Shown: positions 17,583-26,386 of the stretch, piece by piece
How positions within the stretch are numbered: position 1 is the first letter of the stretch
How the letters are laid out: every line of letters begins with the position of its first letter
DNA from: Methanothermobacter tenebrarum
GTDB taxonomy: Archaea > Methanobacteriota > Methanobacteria > Methanobacteriales > DSM-23052
Assembly (NCBI RefSeq): GCF_023167465.1
Contig: NZ_AP025698.1
Span: forward strand, 1,174,501-1,238,500
Reading direction: 5' to 3'
Length of the DNA: 64,000 bases
Translations under genes and position numbers: made by a program
The notes under the pieces: model-generated
The model's input: the letters and a program-made list of their open reading frames with translations, nothing else
The model's database searches: none
Told to the model about the DNA's origin: nothing

Positions 17583-18089
17583 ATGGTGGCAAAATTGGAA
17601 TGGACACTATTAATTTATGTGATGGGAATAACACTATTTGCACTTATCCCTGAAGTTCTTGACATAACCCTAGCATACCGATCACAGGATAAAACACGAG
17701 AAATACTCCTGAAGAAACTCATAGATAAAGCATCACACGATAAATTAACATTAGCTGAACTAAGAGAATTTATCAACGAAAGTGGAAAATCCCCACCTGG
17801 TATACCAAGCCTTACCCGGGGTGTGATAGCACTCACTGTGATACTAATCCTGGGTATAGCCACACTTCACATATTAGTTGCAGGAACTAAAGGAAACGAT
17901 TCACAAATCATCGGCAACATCCTAAGCATGCTCGCCGGGCTTTTAGCTGCTATAACCGGCTTCTACTTTGGGGGTAGAGCAGCAGAAACCCTCCTCACAG
18001 GGGAATCTTCAACCCCACCAAAGCCAACAAGAAAACCAACCCCAAAACCAAAAGTAGAAGAAAGTAAAGTCCCTGAACAAAACCTATAA
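17583..18089 (+). CDS. Membrane protein with proline-rich tail, unknown
   Basis: A 168-residue protein with three hydrophobic segments: WTLLIYVMGITLFALIPEVL, GVIALTVILILGIATLHILV and ILSMLAGLLAAITGFYFGG. A charged helical loop (KLIDKASHDKLTLAELREFI) separates the first two, and the C-terminus is a cytoplasmic-looking SSTPPKPTRKPTPKPKVEE tail. No family was recognised. No SD; TATA at 17539 predicts a leader of only about 15 bases. A hairpin follows the stop. Confidence 0.6.
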   Translation: MVAKLEWTLLIYVMGITLFALIPEVLDITLAYRSQDKTREILLKKLIDKASHDKLTLAELREFINESGKSPPGIPSLTRGVIALTVILILGIATLHILVAGTKGNDSQIIGNILSMLAGLLAAITGFYFGGRAAETLLTGESSTPPKPTRKPTPKPKVEESKVPEQNL

Positions 18090-18115
18090 CTCCCCCCACA
18101 CGGGAGTGTAAAATT
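18089..18115 (+). terminator. Hairpin after the 17583 gene
   Basis: ACTCCC (18089-18094) pairs with GGGAGT (18102-18107), followed by a short T/A stretch. It overlaps the stop codon. Moderate support as a terminator or mRNA end. Confidence 0.4.
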
Positions 18116-18455
18116 CCTTAACCGACCATAAAAAAGAGTGACAATACTCCAAGGGGTATAATACCCCACACCTTAAAAGGGGGGGTGCCAAATGGCCAAT
18201 ATCACCTAAATTTCCCCCTACACTCCAAATTATTCAAATTTCAACGAGAGTGTAAAAAAACCTTATCCTACCACCTTGGATAATCTTCCCAAAAGTTCAT
18301 GATTTCCCCCATCAACTTCACATTTAACTCCAATTCAGAAAAACAATAAGAGTGTCCTGGACTTTCAGAAGAAAATCCTCTATAAAAGTAAATATAATGT
18401 TGGGGGGTTGCTATTTCATTTCAAAGGTTCCTAGAACGCCAAGTGGGGGGGTTAG
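18116..18455. other. Intergenic region with palindrome and repeated GAGTGTAAAA
   Basis: No gene was seen. A 15-bp palindrome GGGGTAT-A-ATACCCC lies at 18153-18167. GAGTGTAAAA occurs at about 18104 and 18247, with ACACTC between them in inverted sense. CTATAAAAGTAAATATAATG near 18379 could hold the promoter of the next gene. Confidence 0.4.
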
Positions 18456-19231
18456 ATGGGTTATATCGAAGGTGAGAGTATCGGAGAAGCCTACTTCAAA
18501 GCCTTAAAGGGGATAGTAAATGCCAGGTCACCCCACTGGTACCTGATGGTCCATATTTCAAAGCCAATCCTAGACAATTCAACGTCTATTTCATCCCTAG
18601 ATGTTACTGATTGGCTTGAAGTTATAAACGTGGAGAATAGAATATACCAAGCTTTCACTGAATTCAAATTTTCTAAAAAAGATGAACAAACCGGCGGTTA
18701 TTCAGGCAAGGATTGGATAAATGGTAGGATACAAGACCTCCTCAATAGCCAAGGCCAATATAAAAAAAGCTTAGCAGGAGAGTTTTCCTTCCACCAACTC
18801 AAGGAAGTAGAAAAACGCCTATCCGCCAAGGACAAAAAAGGCAAGAAAATGCACGGAGGTTCTACAAATGCCATGGTATGCATCCTATTTTCACCAACCA
18901 AAGACTTAAAAGCCGCATGCAGACCATGTCCACGGGTAGAAGGGGTGAAATGCTTAACCCAAATCATTTTAAACCCATAAAAGACAAATTAAACCTAATG
19001 GCAGTTTTCAGGAGCCAATTTTTCGATACAAAAGCATACGGAAACTTCATAGCCCTAGCCATACTACTCCATAAAATGTGCCAAGCCACCGGATACAAAC
19101 CAGGGGCCCTCGTCTCCACGGCTAATAAAGTAACATTTGAAGGTCACAAAAAAGATCTCTATAAACACTTAAGAACAAACATCAGAGGACATTTCACTCA
19201 TCAACGAGCATTGATATACAAGATTAAATAA
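18456..19231 (+). pseudogene. Thymidylate synthase-like protein with one frameshift
   Basis: Two readings join into about 258 residues: 18456 to about 18967, then the +1 frame to 19231. The first starts GESIGEAYFKALKGI and reaches SPTKDLKAACRPC, where the Pro-Cys resembles the catalytic PC of thymidylate synthase folds. The second resumes FKPIKDKLNLMAVFRSQFFD, then TKAYGNFIALAILLHKMC and GYKPGALVS; the FRSQ-D-x4-YGN-x-IALA order matches the Arg-Ser phosphate and Asp/Asn pyrimidine-binding blocks of archaeal ThyA-like proteins. One extra T in the CATTTTAAA run (18966-18973) would rejoin the frames. It could be a dUMP or dCMP methylase or hydroxymethylase paralogue, as found in mobile islands. 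SD GGGGGGG precedes ATG 18456. The assignment is inferred from pattern only. Confidence 0.5.
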
Positions 19232-19266
19232 AACAACAAAAAATATCTAGAGTTTGTTTTATATTA

Positions 19267-19551
19267 GTGGTTACAAGAGGAACAACCAATCTTCTAGTAA
19301 AACCACCCCAACATAATTCTAAAAGCAAGGAGGTAGAAAATATCCAATCATCAGATAAAAACGATCTTGCAACATACCCAATAGGACTTCTAGTCCATGT
19401 AGGCGAGGCACGCCCCATCTGCCCCTTCTGTGGCTCTGCTGACACCTATCAGACCAGAACGGGACCAGTAGGAGGGTACTGGTACTATTATTACCATTGT
19501 AATTCTTGTGGCAGAGACTTCGCAGAATACACAGAAAACGTACCCACATAA
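19267..19551 (+). CDS. Small zinc-ribbon protein
   Basis: A 94-residue reading whose last 50 residues are a clear ribbon: ARPICPFCGSADTYQTRTG, then YYYYHCNSCGRDFAEYTE, with CPFC and CNSC pairs about 25 residues apart. This resembles InsA/transposase-type or transcription-type ribbons. The start is uncertain: GTG 19267 is the only initiator far enough upstream, and a strong AAGGAGGTAG (19326-19335) inside the frame is not followed by a usable ATG, GTG or TTG. The N-terminal 40 residues may therefore not be translated. Located 35 bp after the thymidylate-synthase-like gene. Confidence 0.5.
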   Translation: MVTRGTTNLLVKPPQHNSKSKEVENIQSSDKNDLATYPIGLLVHVGEARPICPFCGSADTYQTRTGPVGGYWYYYYHCNSCGRDFAEYTENVPT

Positions 19552-19905
19552 ATGGATGCCTTTTCAAAGTGTCATCCCCCTATCTGGGATCTTAACAGTC
19601 CAAAACATGGATGTTAGTTCTCAATGACACCAAAATAAACCACCACTATCTGTAAAAAATAAACCTTAAAAGCACCTTCTATGAAAAACGCTATTAAACA
19701 TACAACCCACAAAAAAACCTTAGGGTACAAACCAAGGACTAGCCCAGGATAACCCCATACCGAGATCACATCTCCGTTAACCTGATATTACCACGGGGGC
19801 TTAGTAACCACGAGCCCCTGGAAACAGAACCACAAAAAAGTCTAAATTCCGGCAAACCCTCACTATTAAAGCGGGAAACCCCCAAGTGGTTGGCCAGCTT
19901 TTTAT
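19552..19905. other. Non-coding region with several stem-loops
   Basis: No gene was seen. Complementary pairs are dense: GAGAT (about 19762) with ATCTC, GGGGCT (about 19796) with AGCCCC, and CCTT/AAGG around 19719-19736. GCGGGAAACCCCCAAG at 19871 resembles the dispersed left-end-like repeats described at 28971. It could be a decayed mobile-element end or a structured RNA. Confidence 0.3.
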
Positions 19906-20064
19906 TTAGTCGGATTTGGAGGCAAGTTCTTCGAGGACTTCTTTGGGGAGTTTTTTGGCGATGCTTAACTTGGTGGGGCATCTTCCAAGTTTTATATTCC
20001 TCTCCTTTGCCGCTTTCTTAAGATCGACAAGTTTAACCTTTTTAACAAGTTCCTCTACTTCCAT
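19906..20064 (-). CDS. 52-residue helical protein, unknown
   Basis: The reading begins MEVEELVKKVKLVDLKKAAK, continues RNIKLGRCPTKLSIAKKLP and ends EELASKSD. It is a short helix-extended-helix unit resembling SAP or Rho-N type nucleic-acid-binding modules, though not surely so. SD GGGGGTGA sits six bases before ATG 20062-20064, which strongly supports translation. It stands alone on the minus strand, 37 bp from the broken histidine kinase. Confidence 0.6.
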   Translation of the reverse strand: MEVEELVKKVKLVDLKKAAKERNIKLGRCPTKLSIAKKLPKEVLEELASKSD

Positions 20065-20101
20065 TGCTTCACCCCCTATAATCTTATATAAACTTTAATA
20101 T

Positions 20102-20895
20102 TTAAACGATTTTTTGGAATGTTATTTTGTATTTTGTGCCTTGGTTTGTTTTGAGGGTTAGTTTTCCGTTGATTTGTTTTGTTAGGATGTTTACTAGTTT
20201 TAGGCCTAGTGTTTCTGTTTTTTCTATGTTGATGTTTTCTGGGAGGCCTATGCCATTGTCTGCTACTGTTAGTGTTATTTTGTTGTTTTTAGTTGTGAGT
20301 TTTATTGTTATTGTCCCTTTTCCTGTTGGGAAGGCGTATTTGATGCTGTTTGTTACCAGTTCGTTGATTATTAGGCCGAGGGGTATGGCGGTGTCAAGGT
20401 CCAGTTGTATGTTTTCAATTTCCAATCTTTTTTTAACCTTGGCCCCATAGGATGTGAATATATTGTTCACTAACCTTTCTACGTATTCTTTGAATTTGAT
20501 CTTTGCCAGTGTCCTGGATTAAGGTGTTCGTGTATCATTGCCATTGCCTGTATCCGCATTTGAGATTCTCGCAACAGCCTACGAACTCTACCATCCCCTA
20601 TTCTACCAACCTGCAAATTTAACAGGCTACTGATAATCTGCAGATTATTCTTAACACGATGATGTATTTCCCTTAAGAGTATTCCTATCTCCTCAAAAGC
20701 CTCCTTAAGATCAGTGATATCAGTAAGTGAAACCACACTCCTTTTCGTCCCCCGAATCCTACCCACTCCCATTTGCACATGCCTCATTCTCCCACAAAAA
20801 TCACGCAACCTAAAAACACACCTTCCAGATGCTCCACCAAAAAGATATTCCTTCACCCTCAGATCTTGCAATTCCCTTCCCGGCGCTCTTGGCAA
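20102..20895 (-). pseudogene. Sensor histidine kinase (PAS-HisKA_2-HATPase), truncated and frameshifted
   Basis: The 5' part encodes the end of a PAS domain (RCVFRLRDFCGRMRHV, then SLTDITDLKEAFEEI) and a HisKA_2 phospho-acceptor helix, LLREIHHRVKNNLQIISSLL. The 3' part encodes the HATPase_c domain with INELVTNSIKYAFP (N box) and VADNGIGLPENI (G1). The frames part after MIHEHL: SRTLAKIKFKEYVE is in the other frame, consistent with loss of about four bases near 20520. Upstream of 20895 the N-terminal sensor part is missing, replaced by unrelated sequence. No response regulator lies next to it. Clearly a relic of a cytoplasmic or membrane sensor kinase. Confidence 0.85.
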
Positions 20896-21220
20896 GACCT
20901 ATCATGTTATCCTTGGCACCGTACCTCCGGAGGTATTCCGGGATGTTACATGCAGAGTGGGACAGTTGGTGTCTTCAATACTTGTTAAAACTGAAATTAA
21001 GAATCAGGTCTCTGCGATCAGGGAGGTCTACCTACCAGCACCCGTCACGAACCAGCTTGATGGTCTCAGGGTGAAGCTCAACTATGACCGCCACCATGAG
21101 GAAATAGCGAATATGAGTGTCTCTGGTTACAAGCTTGGGGATATAGCTGATATCAAAAGGTTCATGATGTATGGCTACATCCTTGTCAAACTTCTACCTG
21201 AAAGCTCCATAATCCAGTGA
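20890..21220 (+). pseudogene. 3' fragment of an unrecognised gene
   Basis: An open frame of about 110 residues ending at TGA 21220, with protein-like composition (KTYHVILGTVPPEVFRDVT, then REVYLPAPVTNQLDGLRV and YGYILVKLLPESSI). It begins inside the truncated end of the histidine kinase, has no credible start, and so looks like the tail of a gene cut by the same rearrangement. I could not assign a family. Confidence 0.4.
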
Positions 21221-21249
21221 TCCAATGAAGAGGGGAGTTTCAGGTTTTA

Positions 21250-22220
21250 TTTTTTAGCATTCCCTACAGCAGGCTACTACATCCTCAACAGCATCACCCT
21301 GGGGTTTCTGAGCGCCAGATTCTTGAGCATACCATTCACGCGTTCTGCCGCTGACAGTCATACTTGAGAGGTCACGGTCTTCAAGGTCCACGTACATTTC
21401 AATGATATGCCGTTTTCCTTATTTACTTCCTCATTGGCTATGCAGTTTTATTCGCCTTATCCTTTGAGGGTGTATTCTGGCTGAAGGCTATCCTGGTAGT
21501 CTCTACAGCACTCCTGGTCGTCTACGGGGTCTTGAATGACATGAAGCTGAAAGTGAGAGTGCTTGAAGTCCCCATGAAGGTGAATGGCAGGTTTGCGCAT
21601 TTTTCCGATCTTCACATCACCACTGTTCACTCATGGGGGTTTTCTCAGGAAGGTTTCTCTGACTTTAAATGGACTCGACGCTGTCTTCATAACAGGGAAT
21701 CTTATTGATAGTTCAAAACCGGTTGATTCCCCCATATTATCGGGACTTAATATGGATGCGCCTGTATTCTTTGTTTCAGAGGACCCTGACACCTATGCCG
21801 GCGACTTAACGCCCATATCTGATACGGATTTAATTTGTATTGATCAGTCTGTTGTTGAGTTCAAGGGTGTGGAGATTGTGGATGTGGGGGATTCCATGTC
21901 AAGCATTTTCTACCCGTCTTCCCCCAATGCCCTTGATTTTGATCTTGAGGAACCCCTTGTACTTTTACACTACTTGCCGGTTGACTGGGAATATGCTAGA
22001 GAGAGGAGTGTTGACCTTCAAATTTCGGGGCACACCCGTGGCGGCCAGTTCTATCCCTTCAACCTTCTTGTTGGACTGATGTTCCCCTGCCTCTCTGGCT
22101 TGTATGGAGATCCGGTGGGTTTCTTTTCTATTTCGGAGGGTACGGGTATATGGGGGGCCTTTAGTGCCTATTGGATCATCATGTGAAGTTGTGGTGCTGG
22201 ATATTGTACCCTTGGCTTGA
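21250..22220 (+). pseudogene. Metallophosphoesterase, multiply frameshifted
   Basis: Pieces in successive frames read as an integral-membrane metallophosphoesterase (YkuE/TMEM62-like). Membrane part: AGYYILNSITLGFLSARFL (about 21270) and GYAVLFALSFEGVFWLKAIL (about 21435). Catalytic part: RFAHFSDLHI with the metal-binding Asp-x-His, DAVFITGNLID (normally GDLID), VSEDPDTYAG where GNHDTYAG is expected, HYLPVDWEYA, and SGHTRGGQFYPF where GHTHGGQ is expected. Frames break near 21635 and near 22160, the true end being about 22220. Loss of the Asn-His and of one His-x-His shows genuine decay, not only indels. Confidence 0.8.
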
Positions 22221-22262
22221 TCTCTGCAAGGTTTTTCTCATGGAGGGATCCATAATCAACAC

Positions 22263-22296
22263 CTTTAAATAAAAGTTTTGAATATATATTCAAAAC
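22263..22296 (+). promoter_or_regulatory. Leaderless promoter with perfect 22-bp palindrome
   Basis: CTTTAAATAAAA (22263-22274) is a TATA element about 25-30 bp before ATG 22297. Between them lies a perfect 22-bp palindrome at 22275-22296, each half GTTTTGAATAT, ending at the base before the ATG. Binding there would cover the transcription start and block it. The first gene encodes a DNA-binding protein, so autoregulation is likely. Confidence 0.7.
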
Positions 22297-22863
22297 ATGC
22301 CTAGACCAAGAAGGCACAGAAGAATTTTAGGAGAACCACAAGTGGCTTCATTCTCCCCCGAATCTCCCCCTTCATGTGTGAGGGTTGAAATAACCCTTGA
22401 TGAATTTGAAGCCATAAGACTCAAAGACCACCATGGCATCCAGCAAAAGAAGGCAGCTGAAATCATGGGCATATCCCAGCCAACATTCCACAGGATCCTG
22501 AAATTAGCAAGAAGCAAAGTTGCAGAGGCACTGGTCGAGGGCAGACCAATAATACTAAAAGGAGGTGATTATATTATGGATAGAAGAAGGTACAAATGCA
22601 TGGACTGCCAATTTGAATGGATATCACCAGGAAAAACCTATGAAAAATGTCCCGACTGCGGATCAGAAAACATAACCTTCGTATCAGCAGACACATTACC
22701 ACGTGCTGGTAGAGGTCCTGGCAGAGGATTTGGAGCTGGACCTGGGGCACCACGCGTATGTAAATGCATTAAATGCGGATACGAAGTACCCAAAACACCA
22801 GGCATACCATGCAGAATAGAGAAATGTCCAAAATGCGGAGCACCAATGTATGGGGCCGATTAA
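22297..22863 (+). CDS. DUF134-type HTH regulator fused to zinc ribbons
   Basis: A 188-residue protein. Residues 1-90 are a DUF134/YkoF-type domain: PRPRRHRRI start, then LDEFEAIRLKDHHGIQQKKA and the helix-turn-helix EIMGISQPTFHRILKLARSK. A second part has YKCMDCQFEW with KCPDCGSENI, a Gly/Arg-rich linker (GRGPGRGFGAG), and a final CKCIKCGYEV with KCPKCGAPMY ribbon, so two or more zinc sites. The domain is usually next to NifX/NifB-like and Mrp genes and is thought to regulate metal or Fe-S cofactor genes. It is translated from a leaderless message and is first in the operon 22297-27627. Confidence 0.85.
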   Translation: MPRPRRHRRILGEPQVASFSPESPPSCVRVEITLDEFEAIRLKDHHGIQQKKAAEIMGISQPTFHRILKLARSKVAEALVEGRPIILKGGDYIMDRRRYKCMDCQFEWISPGKTYEKCPDCGSENITFVSADTLPRAGRGPGRGFGAGPGAPRVCKCIKCGYEVPKTPGIPCRIEKCPKCGAPMYGAD

Positions 22864-22881
22864 GGAAGGAGGTGTAAATAA

Positions 22882-23232
22882 ATGCGAATATGTTTACCAG
22901 TGATAGAAGATAGAAGCATGGATTCACAGATCTCAGAACATTTCGGCAAAACATCCCTATTTGCTTTTTATGATGATGAAACACAGAAACTGGAAATAAT
23001 AAAAATTAAGGGAAGACATAGTGGAGGCCAGCTAACACCAGCTGAGATCATTCTTGGTGCAAGTGTAGATCTTCTTATATGTGCAAATCTGGGACCAAAA
23101 GCTGTGCAGATTCTTAACACCCATGGAGTTGATGTTCTAACAGGTGCGAGAGGAACCATAGCAGAAGCACTTGAAAGTTTTAAAAAAGGAGAACTTAAAA
23201 GCGGCGCTGAAAATCCATGCAGAGAACATTAA
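22882..23232 (+). CDS. NifX/NifB-type iron-molybdenum cofactor-binding protein
   Basis: A 116-residue single-domain protein of the dinitrogenase FeMo-cofactor family: RICLPVIEDRSMDSQISEHF, GKTSLFAFYD, then SVDLLICANLGPKAVQIL and GVDVLTGARGTIAEAL. These bind metal-sulfur cofactors or precursors outside nitrogen fixation as well; nif structural genes are absent here. SD AAGGAGGTG (22863-22871) and ATG 22882. It lies 18 bp after the regulator and overlaps no gene; Mrp follows 11 bp later. Confidence 0.85.
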   Translation: MRICLPVIEDRSMDSQISEHFGKTSLFAFYDDETQKLEIIKIKGRHSGGQLTPAEIILGASVDLLICANLGPKAVQILNTHGVDVLTGARGTIAEALESFKKGELKSGAENPCREH

Positions 23233-23243
23233 GGGGTTGCAGA

Positions 23244-24050
<807 letters not shown>

Positions 24051-24060
24051 GGTGTTAATT

Positions 24061-24444
24061 ATGAAAATAGCAATCGCATCTTCTGGAAAAGATATTGAAT
24101 CAAAGATTAGCAGATTTTTTGGAAGGGCACCCTTCTTTATTATTTTAGATATGGAAGATAAAGAGATAATCTCTTCAGAGGTCATTGAAAATTCTTCCGC
24201 ATTACAGTCAGGAGGTGCAGGTATAAAGACAGCCCAGCTACTTGCAAATAAGGGCGTGGATGCGGTGATATCCTTTTCAACCGGGCCGAATGTATTCGAG
24301 ATTTTGAATAAACTTAACATAAAAATTTATAGGGCAACTGAGGGATCAGTTGAGGAAAATCTCGCGCTTTTTAAGGAAGGAAACCTCGAGGAGATAAAAT
24401 CACAAGACAACATCCGCGGAAGAATGGGTAGGAGAATCCGTTGA
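24061..24444 (+). CDS. NifX-like cofactor-binding protein
   Basis: A second family member of 127 residues: KIAIASSGKDIESKISRFFG, RAPFFIILDMEDKEI, then SGGAGIKTAQLLANKGVDAV and STGPNVFEIL. Residues 112-127 (GRMGRRIR) are a basic tail. GAGGTG (24049-24054) six bases before ATG 24061 fixes the start; a GTG three codons earlier is in frame but too near the SD. Same operon, 10 bp after mrp. Confidence 0.85.
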   Translation: MKIAIASSGKDIESKISRFFGRAPFFIILDMEDKEIISSEVIENSSALQSGGAGIKTAQLLANKGVDAVISFSTGPNVFEILNKLNIKIYRATEGSVEENLALFKEGNLEEIKSQDNIRGRMGRRIR

Positions 24445-24528
24445 ACTGCCAGTTCCATAGGATAGGACTTCTACTTCAGTTATAGCAGATTATCCTGACA
24501 GCCCAAATTTCCTCCTGAAGGTGCTTTC

Positions 24529-25386
24529 ATGAATAATAAGCCATTAAAAATAGCGGTAACTGGCGGGAAAGGCGGCACGGGAAAATCAACTATAGCGTGT
24601 TCCCTTGCACTGCTCCTTGCTGAAAAATTCAAAGTTTTGCTTGTGGATGCAGACGTTGAGTGTCCAGATGATCATATTATTTTATCAGTCAAGAGAGAAA
24701 AGAGATGTGACGTAACGATTCAAGTGCCGTCCCTTGATTTTTCAAGGTGCCTCATGTGCGGTAAATGTTCAGAGATATGTAGGGAAAATGCAATAGTATT
24801 CGTGGAGGGCAGGCAACCTATCTTTATTGAGGATAGGTGTAATGGATGTGGAACATGCATCATTGCATGCACAAATAATGCCATAAAACCTGTAGAGAAG
24901 ATTATAGGGTCAATATATGAAGGCAAAGTTTCTGAAAATTTCAGGTTACTTTCTGGTGAGACAATGATGGATACGATGGCCAGCGCAGCAGTGGTGGATT
25001 CGCTTATAAAAAATGCAGGAAGTTACAGTGATGTGGATTTCATTATCATTGACACCCCAGCAGGAGTACACTGTAATGTGATACATGCTCTTCTGGACGT
25101 TCAGATAGCATTTGCCGTCACAGAACCAACACCTTTCGGAGCCCATGACCTGAAATTAATCCTGAAACTTCTGAATAAACTTGGTATAGATTCAAATATC
25201 ATACTCAACCGTGCAGGCATAGGTAATGCTGATATGGTACTTGACGTCTCCAAAAAAAGTAGAACTCCTCTGGTTGCTCAAATACCCTATTCTGAAGACG
25301 TTCTGAAGGCTTACTCAGATGGAAAACCATCCAAACTTCCAGGGATAGAAGATGTTGCAGGGTTACTTGAATCCAGGAGGGGCTAA
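24529..25386 (+). CDS. MinD/ParA-type ATPase with inserted ferredoxin domain (I)
   Basis: A 285-residue P-loop ATPase: KGGTGKSTIACSLALLLAEK at residues 14-33, VLLVDADVECPDDHI, then a two-cluster ferredoxin insert, CLMCGKCSEICRENA and CNGCGTCIIACTNNA, and IIIDTPAGVHCNVIHAL. Such paired proteins occur next to NifX-like proteins in methanogens and some bacteria and probably couple ATP hydrolysis to Fe-S cluster or metal-cofactor transfer. It follows an 84-bp gap; no strong SD was seen before ATG 24529 (CCTGAAGGTGC, about 11 bases away, is the best). Confidence 0.88.
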   Translation: MNNKPLKIAVTGGKGGTGKSTIACSLALLLAEKFKVLLVDADVECPDDHIILSVKREKRCDVTIQVPSLDFSRCLMCGKCSEICRENAIVFVEGRQPIFIEDRCNGCGTCIIACTNNAIKPVEKIIGSIYEGKVSENFRLLSGETMMDTMASAAVVDSLIKNAGSYSDVDFIIIDTPAGVHCNVIHALLDVQIAFAVTEPTPFGAHDLKLILKLLNKLGIDSNIILNRAGIGNADMVLDVSKKSRTPLVAQIPYSEDVLKAYSDGKPSKLPGIEDVAGLLESRRG

Positions 25387-25387
25387 T

Positions 25388-26278
25388 GTGCAGGAGATAT
25401 GTGTTCTCTCAGGTAAGGGCGGTGTTGGGAAGAGCAGCATAGTAGCATCAATGGCTGTTTTACTTGCAGATAGGACAGAAATCATCCTGGGAGACTGTGA
25501 TGTAGATGCACCCAATCTGGAGCTTGTTCTTGGATTCACAGAAGATAAAGTATGTGAAACTATAAAAGCTTCTGAAAAGGCATTCCTCATGGCTGAACAC
25601 TGCAAATCAAGAAGGAAATGTGTAAATGTATGCAGATTCAATGCAATAAAATGGAACTCTGAAACATCAACACCGGAAATAAATGAACTGCTCTGTGAAG
25701 GCTGTGGCGCGTGTGAATACATATGTCCGGCTAGAGCAATAGAAGTCAGATCGGTGGACACAGGAAAGGTTTGCACTTTCACATCGAATTATGGTTTCAG
25801 GATAGTTTCAGGGCACCTGAAAATTGGCGAAAAAGGATCTGGAAAAATCGTGGATGCTGTTAGGAAAATGACCCTTGAAATCGGTGAACTGGAGGGTGCA
25901 GAACTTTCACTACTGGATGCTGCTGCAGGCATTGGATGTCCTGTTGTATCTTCAGTTAAGGGCGTTAATCATACAGTTATAGTAACGGAACCCACAAAGG
26001 CCGCTTTAAGTGACTTTAAACGCGCAGTTCAACTCGTAAGACATTTTGGGATTCATCATAGTATGATAATCAATAAATGGGATATAAATAAACATATTAC
26101 AGCCAAATTTGAAGAATTCGCAACAAAAAACAGAATCCCTGTCCTGGGGAAAATACCATATGAAGTGACCTTCATGGACGCTCTGGTCAACGGGACCCCT
26201 CCTGTCCTCTACAACCCTAACCTTAAAGAAGTTTTCATGGAGATAACCGACAATCTGATGTTAAATATGGAGCTTTAA
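25388..26278 (+). CDS. MinD/ParA-type ATPase with inserted ferredoxin domain (II)
   Basis: The paralogous partner, 296 residues: SGKGGVGKSSIVASMAVLLA, ILGDCDVDAPNLELVLGF, a ferredoxin insert with CKSRRKCVNVCRFNA and CEGCGACEYICPARA, and SLLDAAAGIGCPVVSS in place of the usual DTPAG. Together with the preceding gene it probably forms a heterodimer. GTG 25388 is chosen because AGGAGGGG (25375-25382) lies six bases before it; longer readings run into the previous gene. One base separates it from the preceding stop. Confidence 0.88.
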   Translation: MQEICVLSGKGGVGKSSIVASMAVLLADRTEIILGDCDVDAPNLELVLGFTEDKVCETIKASEKAFLMAEHCKSRRKCVNVCRFNAIKWNSETSTPEINELLCEGCGACEYICPARAIEVRSVDTGKVCTFTSNYGFRIVSGHLKIGEKGSGKIVDAVRKMTLEIGELEGAELSLLDAAAGIGCPVVSSVKGVNHTVIVTEPTKAALSDFKRAVQLVRHFGIHHSMIINKWDINKHITAKFEEFATKNRIPVLGKIPYEVTFMDALVNGTPPVLYNPNLKEVFMEITDNLMLNMEL

Positions 26279-26386
26279 AAGCCACATTTATTCTTCCAAT
26301 GAGCAGTGAAACAAGACCTGATTCACTTGCAAGGCTTTAATAGCAGGAAAGGATTGCGGATGTGGATTAAGATATGGGGGGTTAAC

